Assembly (NCBI GenBank): GCA_037447655.1
Contig: JBBHKE010000953.1
Span: 62,001-126,000, forward strand
DNA: 64,000 nt
Origin: Zygnema cylindricum
Taxonomy: Eukaryota > Streptophyta > Zygnematophyceae > Zygnematales > Zygnemataceae
Direction of reading: 5' to 3'
Under the pieces are notes generated by a model. That model worked only from the letters and a program-made list of their open reading frames with translations. It searched no databases and was not told the DNA's origin. Position numbers and translations under genes: made by a program. Numbering within the stretch: position 1 is the first letter of the stretch; the number at the start of each line of letters is the position of its first letter. Shown here piece by piece: positions 23,505-35,274 of the stretch.

Positions 23505-25276
23505 CGTGTCGTGATATGAGCCACTTGCCCGTACGAAAAAGGAAACGCTTTGCGGACATGATATGTACGAATCCTTCCAAACTTAAATGTACTGCCACGC
23601 AAGCGTTTGTACAACCGTAAATAACCGCGAAGGAATAACCCTTTTTTTTTCTTTTTCCATGGGTGTTTTTTTTTTATTTTGACATTACGTGTTCTCTTAT
23701 ATGATTGGTCCCCTAGTTTGTTCATAAGTTTTCGACGGAATGAATTCCTGTACGGTTCACGTCCGTGCGCTTCGTTTTCGAAATTCTTCAAAAACGAAAA
23801 AGTGCATTCCGAACATGATGTCCGATGGCGGACGGCAGTTGCCATTTGGTTTTCGCAGCTGTCGAGTTTTGACGCATAGAACTGCATCTTTTGTCCGCCG
23901 CTACGCTCCAAAACGGTCGAAATCAACCGCCCCAACCGTCACCGCCGCGTTTTTTGTCATTTTACGAAATTTGGCGTACGGATCCCAAAATTTATGACAT
24001 CGTTTTCCCATTTTTCCAAGTGTGAACAACGCAACTATACCGGCGCCCCTAAATTACGACCCTTGAACCTAAAATAAAGTTATTAACTCTTTTATCTGCG
24101 CTACATACTAAATGAAAAATATGCGCGTCGTCACGCGCGACCAAATCAAACAGCACTATTTAAGGACGCCAACAATGACCGTTGGATTCAACTTTGGGTA
24201 TTCATCCGCGGAGCATTCGCTCCATCTTGTTCTCCCAAGGTGACCACCCAGAAATACGTGTCATGATGGACTACCGTCGAATTACCGCACATTTCACAGG
24301 CCATGTCCCTTCGGACAAATGGACGCGAGTCCACCAAAATTTAACCAAAATTCATTGCCAGTATATTTCGTTGTCACGCTCTTTCTGCCATCCTTCTAGC
24401 TTCGCGGTTTCCCGCGCAAAGAGTAATAATTTCTGTGGTACAATGACCTGGTACGCAAGTACATGGTACGAAAATGATGATTTTAGGCTTTTGCATTAAA
24501 ATTAGTTGGCTCGAAAATCTTTGACGAATAGCTTACGTGGCACGACGTATATTGGAACACGTATGTGACAGCTCGTTTACAAACGCTTCACGATGGCCCC
24601 TTGATCCGAAATGAAAATAAGACAGCCAGTGATGTTGACCTGACCGTAAAATTACAGAAGCCTCCCGATGGACCTTCGACCTAATGCTATTTAGTGCAGG
24701 GCGACGTGGCAGATTTTTGTCCACGTCTCTAAATAGTATTGCTAGCACTATTTTGTAAATTTTGTCGCGACCTAGTTATTGTTAACTGTGATGATGATGG
24801 TGCGGTGTGGTACAAAGTTCAGTGCAGTACCGTACTGTCACGTAGCGATTCACGGTGTAGAGTTCAGTATTTACTATTTAGGGTTGAATGTCTTGCTTAA
24901 CGACAAACATTCGCCATGAACCTCGTAACCGCACATGTGACTAACCAGTAAAGCGTTTGGCAGCGCGGCCGCATAGCACAGCGCGCATTTCCCGCCACAC
25001 CAAAAGGCACCGACGCTGTAGTGACATCGTGGCGGATCGTCGAACAGTAACGGATAAACAACAAAGGGTGAACTTCCATTAGAGGAAAAGTGGTGTTGTT
25101 TACTGGGCGCCGTACGATTTCGTACAGATTCGTACCAATTTTATTTTTTTGTCAGACGAAACATGACGAAACATGTTAACTGGATGGCTCCAATATTATA
25201 GGCGTAGTTATCAACCGTTGGATGTTTCACTTTTTTTGATTCGTGAAGTAATCGTGCACATCGTCCAGTGTGAAGA

Positions 25277-25299
25277 GACTCTCCTCGCCGAGGAGAGTC
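25277..25299. other. Perfect hairpin, 10-bp arms
   Basis: GACTCTCCTC and GAGGAGAGTC separated by GCC, followed by TGAGGGTGACGTTCC. The identical structure recurs at 29195-29217. Confidence 0.85.
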
Positions 25300-25514
25300 T
25301 GAGGGTGACGTTCCATTAGACGAAAAGTGGGGTTCGTTACTGGACGCCGTACGTTTTCGTACAGTGCCGTACAGAGACGTACCAAACAATTTTTTTTGTC
25401 AGACGAAACATCGTTACTGGAAAGTTGTCGGGAAGCTCCAATGATGTAGGCGTAATTCCTGACCGTTGGATGTTTCACATTTTGAGATCCGCGAAGTAAT
25501 CGAGCTCATCATCC

Positions 25515-25557
25515 AGTGGGCCCCAACTCTCCTCGCCGAGGAGAGTTGGGGCCCACT
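25515..25557. other. Perfect hairpin, 20-bp arms
   Basis: Left arm AGTGGGCCCCAACTCTCCTC, loop GCC, right arm its exact complement. It shares the CTCTCCTCGCCGAGGAGAG core with the smaller hairpins. In the second repeat copy the arms grow to 24 bp (29429-29479). Confidence 0.9.
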
Positions 25558-26045
25558 AGATGATTTCCATAAGTACACGTGAAGAGTAAAAAAATAATCT
25601 ACGCTGTACAAGCGATCACAGGCCTGCACGTCGTACATGCCATACGCCTCCTGCCACGTTGAATGCACGTCATGTGAAAATATCCTCGCACGCTCCGTCT
25701 GACATCCAGCGACATTCAAAGTTTGCTGCGACCTTCAAGGTTTATTGCGTCTTTTTGCCATTCCGTTTCGAAATTTTGATTTCCATTTTCAAAATCAAAA
25801 TCTAGCCAAACACTTTATGTACGAATCAATAATTACCTCCGGTGGTACAAAGATTTCGTACAGATATTCCGTTTCTATATTTTTTTAAAGATTTTTAGAA
25901 TCAGGACTCTAACCTACGTGGCGCCAATCATAATTGAGGAAGGTTTGTTACTAGGCCGACACATTGGAGCGGACCTCCAGTAAATGCTGCCAGTAGACTT
26001 GTCCGTACATTTACTAGGACCGCCTAATGGAACGTCACCCTGAGT

Positions 26046-27198
26046 CGATGTTCTATCACGTAGAGTCTGTAAGCCACGTGTTATAAATTGACTGGCGCCA
26101 CGCAAACTACGATCCGATATTGATTATCTTTCAGATTTTTAGCACTGACAGTACCTGCGTACGAACTGATGATACGACAAAACTTGTATACTTTTTGTAG
26201 ACGCCAGTCTGTACGCCAGCTCATTTTTTAGGGTGTCATTTTTCGAACATAACGAAAGTCCTTTGAGAGAAATAGTGTGACGAACAAAAGTTACCGAAAA
26301 TAGTGTGACGAGGGAATGTTACGAAATTTCGTTTTTATTTTCGGTTGTATTCTTGGAAACCGCGTGTCATGTGCAAATCTTAAGATTTTTCGTTGGTTTT
26401 CCATCATGACACGTAGCTTAATCGTATAGCGTGTCACAATTTTTTTTTTCTATATCTGCCAACCCACCTCCTCGAGGTGGGTTGACAATTACAGAAAAGA
26501 ATGAAGCGAACTCCTCGCAGATGAACATCCGACGGCCTGTTTTACCTCCAAGATCTTCGGAGAGTATCGGCAAGATTCTCTGTAATGTGCCGATTCTCTG
26601 TAATGTTGATTTTCGTATAAAAACAAAATAGGCGGTACGATTTAGTACGGAGGGTCGCGGATTTATGTAAACGTCTCCACTTTTCGCCTAATGGAACATT
26701 ACCCTAATTCGGTTGCTCAAAATTTCGACTCTATGACATCAAATAGAGTAAACGATTCTAATTTTTTCATTATTCTAATGTAGGTAAGTTTAATTAGCAT
26801 AAAAAAATTGTAATATAGGTTTTTTTTAAATAGTGTGGAGTACGGACGACGTTCGACCGTGCAAAATTGTAGTTTTTTAAGTAAAAAGGTAGAATTAATG
26901 ATTTAATAGAGTCGCGCTCGCACGTGAAAACGCACTGAACGAAAAATGATTCACATCAAAAAAAAGCCGTTCGCATAACTCTCATCTGTCGACAGTGTGA
27001 ACATTAACTAACATTCAGCGCGACAAATAGTACTATTGTCATAATGACGTCAAAACTATACGGACTGACATATTTTGAACATCTACTTAATTTAGTGTTC
27101 GTAATTGAGCGCGGATAATTATTACCGACATTACCCAATATAGAGTAGTTAAATAAATTAGAGTAAACTTCCTCTGTGAAAAAGTTCTATCACATAAA
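26046..27198. other. Spacer between repeat copies, no gene seen
   Basis: AT-rich. Contains another perfect hairpin at 26460-26484 (CAACCCACCTC, loop CTC, GAGGTGGGTTG), a TTAAATAGTG word near 26826 and an inverted copy of the CCTAATGGAAC motif near 26690. A 66-codon frame at 26431 spans the hairpin and has no recognisable content. Confidence 0.5.
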
Positions 27199-27403
27199 CT
27201 ACACCTTTAATCGTTATTATCGTATAGAAATTATTAGTTTAAAGGAAAAATTAGCGTCATTCATTATAATTTAGTGCCAAAAGACGTGGCATATTATGGT
27301 CGACGTTCGTAAATAGTGTAATTTATTATATTCAAGGTATCTATGTCAAAATTTTGCGGTGCCGATATAGCGTACATAAGGCTAATAACGATTCACGGTG
27401 TAG
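27199..27403. mobile_element. MITE-like element, 205 bp, second copy
   Basis: Same length and internal order as 23300-23504, with termini CTACACCTTTAATCG and CGATTCACGGTGTAG. A further lone terminal motif (CGATTCGCAGTGTAG) follows near 27468. Confidence 0.6.
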
Positions 27404-27648
27404 AGTTCATTACTTTAATTTTGTTTGTTTGTTTTTTTACTCTAATTTTTTCATTACTCTAATTACGATTCGCAGTGTAGTTTGTCTTAAAGAACCTTTT
27501 AAAAAAAGATTTTACTCTAATTTATTTAAGTACTCTAATTTGGCGCGCTAATATCTCTACTTTAAATAAGGTATTCGTACAAAATCTGACAAAACGTACA
27601 GTTTATCGTCACTATGACGTTTGCACTACGCGGTTTGTTAAATAAGTT

Positions 27649-29971
27649 TGCGACGGAATGAATTCCTGTACGGTTCACGTCCGTGCGCTTCGGTTTCGAA
27701 ATTCTTCAAAAACGAAAAAGTGCATTCCGAACATGATGTCCGATGGCGGACGGCAGTTGCCGTTTGGTTTTCGCAGCTGTCGAGTTTTGACGCATAGAAC
27801 TGCATCTTTTGTCCGCCGCTACGCTCCAAAACGGTCGAAACCAACCGCCCCAACCGTCACCGCCGCGTTTTTTGTCATTTTACGAAATTTGGCGTACGGA
27901 TCCCAAAATTTATGACATCGTTTTCCCATTTTTCCAAGTGTGAACAACGCAACTATACCGGCGCCCCTAAATTACGACCCTTGAACCTAAAATAAAGTTA
28001 TTAACTCTTTTATCTGCGCTACATACTAAATGAAAAATATGCGCGTCGTCACGCGCGACCAAATCAAACAGCACTATTTAAGGACGCCAACAATGACCGT
28101 TGGATTCAACTTTGGGTATTCATCCGCGGAGCATTCGCTCCATCTTGTTCTCCCAAGATGACCACCCAGAAATACGTGTCATGATGGACTACCGTCGAAT
28201 TACCGCACATTTCACAGGCCATGTCCCTTCGGACAAATGGACGCGAGTCCACCAAAATTTAACCAAAATTCTTTGCCAGTATATTTCGTTGTCACGCTCT
28301 TTCTGCCATCCTTCTAGCTTCGCGGTTTCCCGCGCAAAGAGTAATAATTTCTGTGGTACAATGACCTGGTACGCAAGTACATGGTACGAAAATGATGATT
28401 TTAGGCTTTTGCATTAAAATTAGTTGGCTCGAAAATCTTTGACGAATAGCTTACGTGGCACGACGTATATTGGAACACGTATGTGACAGCTCGTTTACAA
28501 ACGCTTCACGATGGCCCCTTGATCCGAAATGAAAATAAGACAGCCAGTGATGTTGACCTGACCGTAAAATTACAGAAGCCTCCCGATGGACCTTCGACCT
28601 AATGCTATTTAGTGCAGGGCGACGTGGCAGATTTTTGTCCACGTCTCTAAATAGTATTGCTAGCACTATTTTGTAAATTTTGTCGCGACCTAGTTATTGT
28701 TAACTGTGATGATGATGGTGCGGTGTGGTACAAAGTTCAGTGCAGTACCGTACTGTCACGTAGCGATTCACGGTGTAGAGTTCAGTATTTACTATTTAGG
28801 GTTGAATGTCTTGCTTAACGACAAACATTCGCCATGAACCTCGTAACCGCACATGTGACTAACCAGTAAAGCGTTTGGCAGCGCGGCCGCATAGCACAGC
28901 GCGCATTTCCCGCCACACCAAAAGGCACCGACGCTGTAGTGACATCGTGGCGGATCGTCGAACAGTAACGGATAAACAACAAAGGGTGAACTTCCATTAG
29001 AGGAAAAGTGGTGTTGTTTACTGGGCGCCGTACGATTTCGTACAGATTCGTACCAATTTTATTTTTTTGTCAGACGAAACATGACGAAACATGTTAACTG
29101 GATGGCTCCAATATTATAGGCGTAGTTATCAACCGTTGGATGTTTCACTTTTTTTGATTCGTGAAGTAATCGTGCACATCGTCCAGTGTGAAGAGACTCT
29201 CCTCGCCGAGGAGAGTCTGAGGGTGACGTTCCATTAGACGAAAAGTGGGGTTCGTTACTGGACGCCGTACGTTTTCGTACAGTGCCGTACAGAGACGTAC
29301 CAAACAATTTTTTTTGTCAGACGAAACATCGTTACTGGAAAGTTGTCGGGAAGCTCCAATGATGTAGGCGTAATTCCTGACCGTTGGATGTTTCACATTT
29401 TGAGATCCGCGAAGCAATCGAGCACATCATCTAGTGGGCCCCAACTCTCCTCGCCGAGGAGAGTTGGGGCCCACTAGATGATTTCCATTGGTACACGTGA
29501 AAAGCTAAAAAATATCTACGTTGTACAAGCGATCACAGGCCTGCACGTCGTACATGCCACGTACATGCCATGTGCCTCCTGCCACGTTGAATGCAGGTCA
29601 GGTGAAAATATCCTCGCACGCTCCGTCTGACATCCACCGACATTCAACGTTTGCCGCGACCTTCAAGGTTTGTCGCGTCTTTTGCCATTCCGTTTCGAAA
29701 TTTTGACTATCCATTTTGAAAATCAAAACCTAGCCAAAACTTTATGTACGAATCATTAATAACCTCCGGTGGTACAGAAATTTCGTACAGATATTACGTT
29801 TGTAGATTTTTTTCAAGATTTTTAGAATCTGGACTCTAACCTACGTGGCGCCAATCATAATTGAGTAGAATTTGTTACTAGGCCGACACAATGGAGCGGA
29901 CTTCCAGTAAACGCTGCTAGTAGACTTGTCCGTACATTTACTGGGACCGCCTAATGGAACGTCACCCTGAG
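27649..29971 (+). repeat. 2.3 kb direct repeat, second copy (partner 23731-26045)
   Basis: Nearly identical to the first copy until about 29482, then diverged. Unlike copy one, its right end runs into another hairpin at 29975-29995 followed by CTCTTCACACTGG, the inverse of the sequence left of the hairpin at 29195. The 29177-30008 segment is thus bounded by inverted repeats of about 55 bp. Confidence 0.9.
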
Positions 29972-30008
29972 ACTACTCTCCTCGGCGAGGAGAGTCTCTT
30001 CACACTGG
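29177..30008. mobile_element. Candidate inverted-repeat element with hairpins inside its ends
   Basis: The left end reads CCAGTGTGAAGAGACTCTCC, a hairpin, then AGGGTGACGTTCCATTAG. The right end is the inverse of this whole arrangement with one 3-base indel. In the first repeat copy only the inner part of the right end is present. No transposase frame. The element type is not identified. Confidence 0.5.
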
Positions 30009-30479
30009 TTGTGTACCATTGGTACACATGAAAAGTTATTAAATTATCCACCACGAACAGGCGATGAGAAACTAACACGTCGTACACGCCATGTGTCTTC
30101 CGCCACGGTGTATGCAGGTCGACCGAAATATCCTCGCACGCTCCTTCTGACATCCGCTGACCTTCAAAGTTTGCGGCGCCTTTTTGCCATTCCATTTCGA
30201 AATTTTGATTTTCAATTTCAAAATTAAAATTTGGTCGCAAAAATTTCGTACGAATCATTAACTACCTCCGCTCGTACAAATATTATGTACAGATTTTCAG
30301 TTTGAATAATATTTTTAGATTTTAAGAATCTGAAAACTAGCCTACATGGCGCCAATCATAATTGAGAAACGATGTTTACTGGCACGACATAATGGAACGC
30401 CGCGCCAGTAAACACTGGAAATAGACGTTTCCGCATGTTTACTGGGACCGGCTAATGGAGAACAGGCCAAAAACGACGG
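30009..30479. other. Diverged continuation of the repeat family
   Basis: Sequence near 30030-30240 resembles 25575-25800 and 29490-29710 (GTCGTACA, CGCCACG, CATTCCATTTCGAAATTTTG), so it is an older third unit. CTAATGGAGAACAGG at about 30452 echoes the terminal motif. No gene seen. Confidence 0.5.
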
Positions 30480-31400
30480 ATTGGTAAATCGATTCGAATC
30501 TAAATCGCTGCTCTCCGAAATCCCTCACCGATGCACCGATGCACCGATGCTTCAGTACTGGCGAGTCGCGACACCCACTCCTGGTAGCACACTTGCACCT
30601 GGTCGAAAGGAACAACAGCGATGCATCATTGCAACTTTTTGGATCCTCACCTCCCGACAAAATATGTGACTTTTGTCTGGAAGTCACACGGACTTTCTGT
30701 TTGGTGGGATACAACCTTCCCTGGACAGCCGCACACCGTACGCACTCTCCCCCGTTATCCTCACCTCCTCTTCCACATAATATCCCTCCGTCCTTTCCGA
30801 CGCGCACGGCGCACAAAACGCCAACGCGACTTGCCGCAACGAAAATACGCAAAGTCGCCAGCGCGGCCAATCCAGACACCAGATTTAGATTCGCTCGTCT
30901 GCCAGTCGCCGCAGAACCCGCACAAGCGAGATCTTTTCCTGCGTTTTCATTGGACCGTATCGATTCTCCCGTAACTCGCCAGCTGCCACGCCCTCTCCCC
31001 ACTTGTCGTGGCCCCCCTATGCGCCACAACGGCTTCCTTTCACCGCCAAATATGAAATATCCCCCGGCCCGCCTCGCCACCGCGACACGACTTTTCGCTG
31101 TTACGTGACGTCATGCCGCCCGGATTCCGATGCGCTGGCGATCTTCCCGAGGAGCTGAGGCGCACATCCCGCCAACGCGACCGACGCCCACGTCCGTACG
31201 AGCCGCTATGCTGCCGACTAAGCCGTACACTCTTAAATCCGTACGGCCGGCTTTCCCGCGAATCTTCCGTAACTCTAAACTAACCAGCGAACACGCACAT
31301 CTTGATTACCGCTCCCTGCTGATCCTGACGTTCCGCCTTCGGTTTCTCTCTCCTCGGGTCTGGTCCGCTGAAGCCCACTGGTTGCGTGGGAGATCGGAAG
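30480..31400. promoter_or_regulatory. GC-rich block with TGACGTCA site, promoter-like
   Basis: CpG-rich compared with its AT-rich surroundings. It holds TTACGTGACGTCA ending at 31113 (palindromic bZIP/CRE-type site at 31106-31113) and a second TGACGTCA at 31899-31906. Open frames exist on both strands (189 codons plus, 213 codons minus), but they overlap antisense, match no family I recognise and are expected in GC-rich DNA. A CpG-rich promoter is the more cautious reading; which transcript it would serve is unclear. Confidence 0.35.
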
Positions 31401-31436
31401 TATGGTGAGGCGGCGCTCGACTGGGGCTGGTGGGCT

Positions 31437-31740
31437 GAGGACCTCCCAGGGGGGGAGAGGGAGGTATTAGATCACCTGGAGGGGGGAGGAGAGGGCGGCG
31501 GCAGGCGTGGGGAGAGGGGGGGGGAGGGGAGGAAGATGGGGGAGGAGGGCGGGGGGGGAGGAGGGGAGAATGTGGAGGGGGAAGGAAGGGGAAGGAAGGG
31601 GGAGGAGGGGGAGGAGGGGAGGAAGGAAGGAAATGGATTGAAAGTAAGGGGAAGGGGGGAAGGGGGAGGAAATGGACTGGGATGGAATGGAATGGAAAGC
31701 GGAGGAAGGAAGGAGGAGGAAAGAGAGGCAGAAATAATTT
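31437..31740 (+). repeat. G-rich purine tract (GGGGAGG/GGAAGG)
   Basis: Almost pure A/G on the plus strand for about 300 bases with dozens of G runs of three to nine. Could form G-quadruplex or triplex structures. The 118-codon Gly/Glu/Arg frame across it is a by-product of the composition. Confidence 0.9.
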
Positions 31741-34700
31741 AATAGGACCAGTTTTGTCGCATCAAGAAGGGAGACGTGGATGTCGCAATAGGGGGGGGGG
31801 AGGGTGTCATCGAGGAATGACAGCTGTCACATTTTTTCTGTACAAGAATGCCACTTGGGCGGCCGTACAATGTAATGCTGGTGTGTGATGTCACACCATG
31901 ACGTCATACCATGGAAAGGGAGAAAGGGGAGTGGGGAGAGGTAGAGATTTTTTGGCAACCTGAGGCAGGATGCCTGTTTTTTTTTTTTTTTGAGGCAAAT
32001 TAATGTGGCCGGGCAGGCCGAAAAAGTTTTAGGAAAAAACTATATTGTGGAGGGGCCGGATCTGGACAAATTTTCTTAAGAAATGGGTAGTTTTAATGGG
32101 GTTAAATGGGTTTAACTGCTCAACTTTTACTCATTGTATATGATTCTTTCGGATATTAATTGCGACAGATTTCCTAGTTTTCTTTGTAGTATTGAAAACA
32201 CATGTTGGGTTTTTTACTTTATCAAACATTCTTTGTTTCTTTTCTTTCTCCGGTTTCTCGTTTTCTTTGTCGAGCAACTTTTTTTGTTTTCTTTGTCCCT
32301 TTGTTTGTATTTATGGTCTGAGATGAATGATTTTTGAGCGGAAAGTTTTCTTGTTTGTTCGGTTCTACTGTTTAGTTGTCTCTTTTCCTCCCTTTTTTTT
32401 TTTTTCAAATTTGTGCGAAGCTGTTTCTTAAAGCAAGTCAAGGAAAATATTTTTGGTCGGTTTTCCGATTTACCCTTTTTCTCTGTTAAAGGAGATTGTA
32501 TATGTACACGCTGTTTCTAATCTTCTCTTTGGGCCTCTCAGTTCGTTGGAGGTCTTCTTCCTTTCATCATTTTAGGCCATAAAATGTTTTTTATCTGTTC
32601 CTTCCACCACACAGTATTGCGATCTCGTGTAAACCCTTTTCAAAATTTTTATTTGTTTTACCCATCCTCCGGCCGCTTGAACAGAAAAATGGTGAATCTA
32701 GCCCTAGAATTATGTAAGGAGATAAAAGATCATCAGCTGACCAGAAAAACAAAGCAGTGATGTAAAAAAAAAAAAAAACATGTGAGAGGAATGAACCTGT
32801 TCTGAGAGGCTACAGGAGAGTGAAAGCAGTCCCAGCGAATGAATACCTCCCTACTAAAAGTGGAAACGGGGAGCAAAAGATACAAGAGTTTTAGAGAAAT
32901 TTACTAACTCTTCAGAATCAACTCTCACCTCGATATTGAAGGTTGAAAGAAACATACCATGGCAAGGATCTCAAGGAGTGAGGAATCAGGGATCAGATTT
33001 GAAAGGAAGTTTTCTTGTCAATGCATCCGGATGTGGCATTCATTTAAAAACTTAAACCTTGGAGAAGCCACGGTTCTGTAAATAGGGAAGGAGCTTGTAA
33101 GATAGCATGATGCCGCCAATGTTAAACACTCCCAAAACAAAGTTCTTTGGAAAGAGCTTTAACATATTTTGATGGTAAAACAAGCCTTGACTGTCTTCGT
33201 TCGTGGTTGCCTGGGTACAAAGAGTCACAACCCAGGATCGTGATGGTGAGCCTCTGTAATACAGTCAATGCCGCGGAAGGTGGCTGGTCATGTAGCATAG
33301 GTGGGACTTGGACTAAGATTGGTGGTGACACGGGTTGTGGAGCGGTCAATTCCTCGTCTACAGATTGTTCTTCTTGGCTTGTGCTTAAGAGTGAGCAATA
33401 AAGTATAAAATGTTTCCATTTGAGTACAACCTAGTCAATATTGCAATCCGAAATGAGCTCTTTGAAGAAACTTGGACCACCGAGCTTATCGCCATGACAG
33501 TGTAATAATGTATGTTGCGAAGTAATAAAGGTAATTTGGCTTGTAGCACGTCACCAACTCACCGCCCATTAAGCCTTTCCACCATCTTAAATAACATCCC
33601 CACACTGTGGGCCATGTTACTGGGGGTGAAATTCACACAATACAAAATTGTTAGGGTTTTTTAGCGTTGCCTACGATGATGAACCTCGTGGGCTCAATTT
33701 AAGGCGATGATTAAGGTACATGGCTCAATTATATAGAACTGTTGTTATTGAACCCAAGTACAGTTCACCGAACATTATGGATTACAATTCTCGAACTAGG
33801 TGATATTCTTTGTCATTCTGCTTTTCTGTGTGGAAAAATTATGGTAAAAGATAGCGATTGTGTCTTACAATCGGCTCAAATACGACAACATGTGGGAAAA
33901 TAAAGGAGAAAGCTCTTTTAGTACAAATACAAACTTTGGCCAAGTGATCAGCTAGTCATTAGGAATATCGATCCTTTCATTTTTTGAAATTTCAAGCTAT
34001 GTTAGAAAATTTACTGCAGCGACGGCACAACCAAGGGTTGATGGAGACGTTGCGTTTTTATCATTCTACGTTCGCTACACTGAGAAGCAAAATTCACGTA
34101 AGTGTTGTAATGTCCACCCACCAACAAGGAACTTGAGCTAGGTTTCCATAGTTGTGAGATAAGTTAGTTTTACCTTACTTATGCACCGTTGTCGCAATAA
34201 CCATCCGTCTTAGTACACAAGGAATCGTTGATTCACGCTTGGCTTAAAAGTCAGTGATGCGAAACCACCGTGAACGGCTTAAATCGGAACAAGGTATTGT
34301 AAATAGCAGAGTAGCCTTGCTGATACAACCTACTGAGATTTGGCCTCTTGTTCAAATATTTGTTTCGTTACGAAACACCCCCCCACTCCCCGCCTCCCCC
34401 CTCCCCCCTTGCAATTTATCCCCCCGTCGTACACTTCTTTCACACGTTTGTTATTTTCAAATGAGAAGTCTTTTGGGGTTCTTGCCTAAGGAATTGAGCC
34501 TAATGGAAAAGGCTTAAAAGGATCACAACAAACAAGCTAAGTAGAACGCCCCTTCATTTGTTGCTACGTTTGTTTTTGGCCCAAGTCATTCCCAAATGTT
34601 CAATTGTGGGTTGGGGTTAGGTAGAAGGTACTGCGAGTTAAGGTTTTGAAGGTATCGACCTATTTAGCATAGGTACATTAAGAGGATTGCAACCTCAATT

Positions 34701-35274
34701 GTGGGAAGAGGTCTTTTTTAAAGATTTGTGTTGTTTCCCCTATTAGCTAAATGTTGGGGACCCACTTATCTTGCTTAATTGAAGAGAATTGGATCCGCCA
34801 TCTAAATTAAGGGCTAAAATTTGGTTAAGAGACCCTTTTTTTTTGTGTCCCGTGTTAACGAAATGCCATGGACTCACTTACCCCAAGCTAAATGAAGCGC
34901 ATTGTATTTTTTCCTTTCGTGCGAATTTTAGTAGAAAGCTTATAAATGCACACATTACACCCATAGCCCATAGGCGATACCTCGGCGTACTTTTGAGCTA
35001 GAGTACGTAGTAAGGACATGATTTGATTGGATGAGATTTCACACGTGTTGAGACGCTCACATCGCAGGACACGATGACACGCTATGGCTCCAAAACGCGT
35101 CACTGGAGCCCTTTAGCGGCAGCGAAGCGGTTCCTGCTGCTGTGTGCACTGCAATACGTCACCGTACATACACCGTACGCTGAAAACACGTGCACATTGT
35201 ACGGCTCTTGCTGTACAACAGTACCCGAATCTCAGTGTCGTCAGCCATCCGAGGTCCCACCATCCTCCTTCCCC
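31741..35274. other. Intergenic region, no gene seen
   Basis: T-rich stretches (31979-31992, 32200-32405), an A run near 32765 and C-rich tracts near 34378-34427. Short frames show no domain content and no convincing splice-linked exons. A noncoding transcript starting from the GC-rich block cannot be excluded. The last 200 bases are the 5' flank of the dehydrogenase, with several GTAC words and ACACGTGC near 35188. Confidence 0.5.

Larger units (their letters stand above)
23731..26045 (+). repeat. 2.3 kb direct repeat, first copy (partner 27649-29971)
   Basis: Starts at GACGGAATGAATTCC, offset 3,918 from the second copy. Near-identical to about 25565, then clearly more diverged to the AATGGAACGTCACCCTGAG end near 26045. 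Short frames inside have identical counterparts in the second copy but no recognisable domains, so I treat it as noncoding repeat DNA. Confidence 0.9.

Noticed and set aside
25290-25560. Helitron ends (hairpin followed by CTGA or CTAG)
   Set aside because: The hairpins touch the CTRR word directly instead of lying about ten bases before it, the flanking A/T rule is not met and no 5' TC end was found.
30439-31108. Overlapping 189-codon (plus) and 213-codon (minus) frames
   Set aside because: They are antisense to each other in GC-rich DNA, show no domain and no consistent codon pattern. Treated as chance frames.
31386-31742. 118-codon Gly/Glu/Arg-rich frame
   Set aside because: Produced entirely by the GGGGAGG purine tract.
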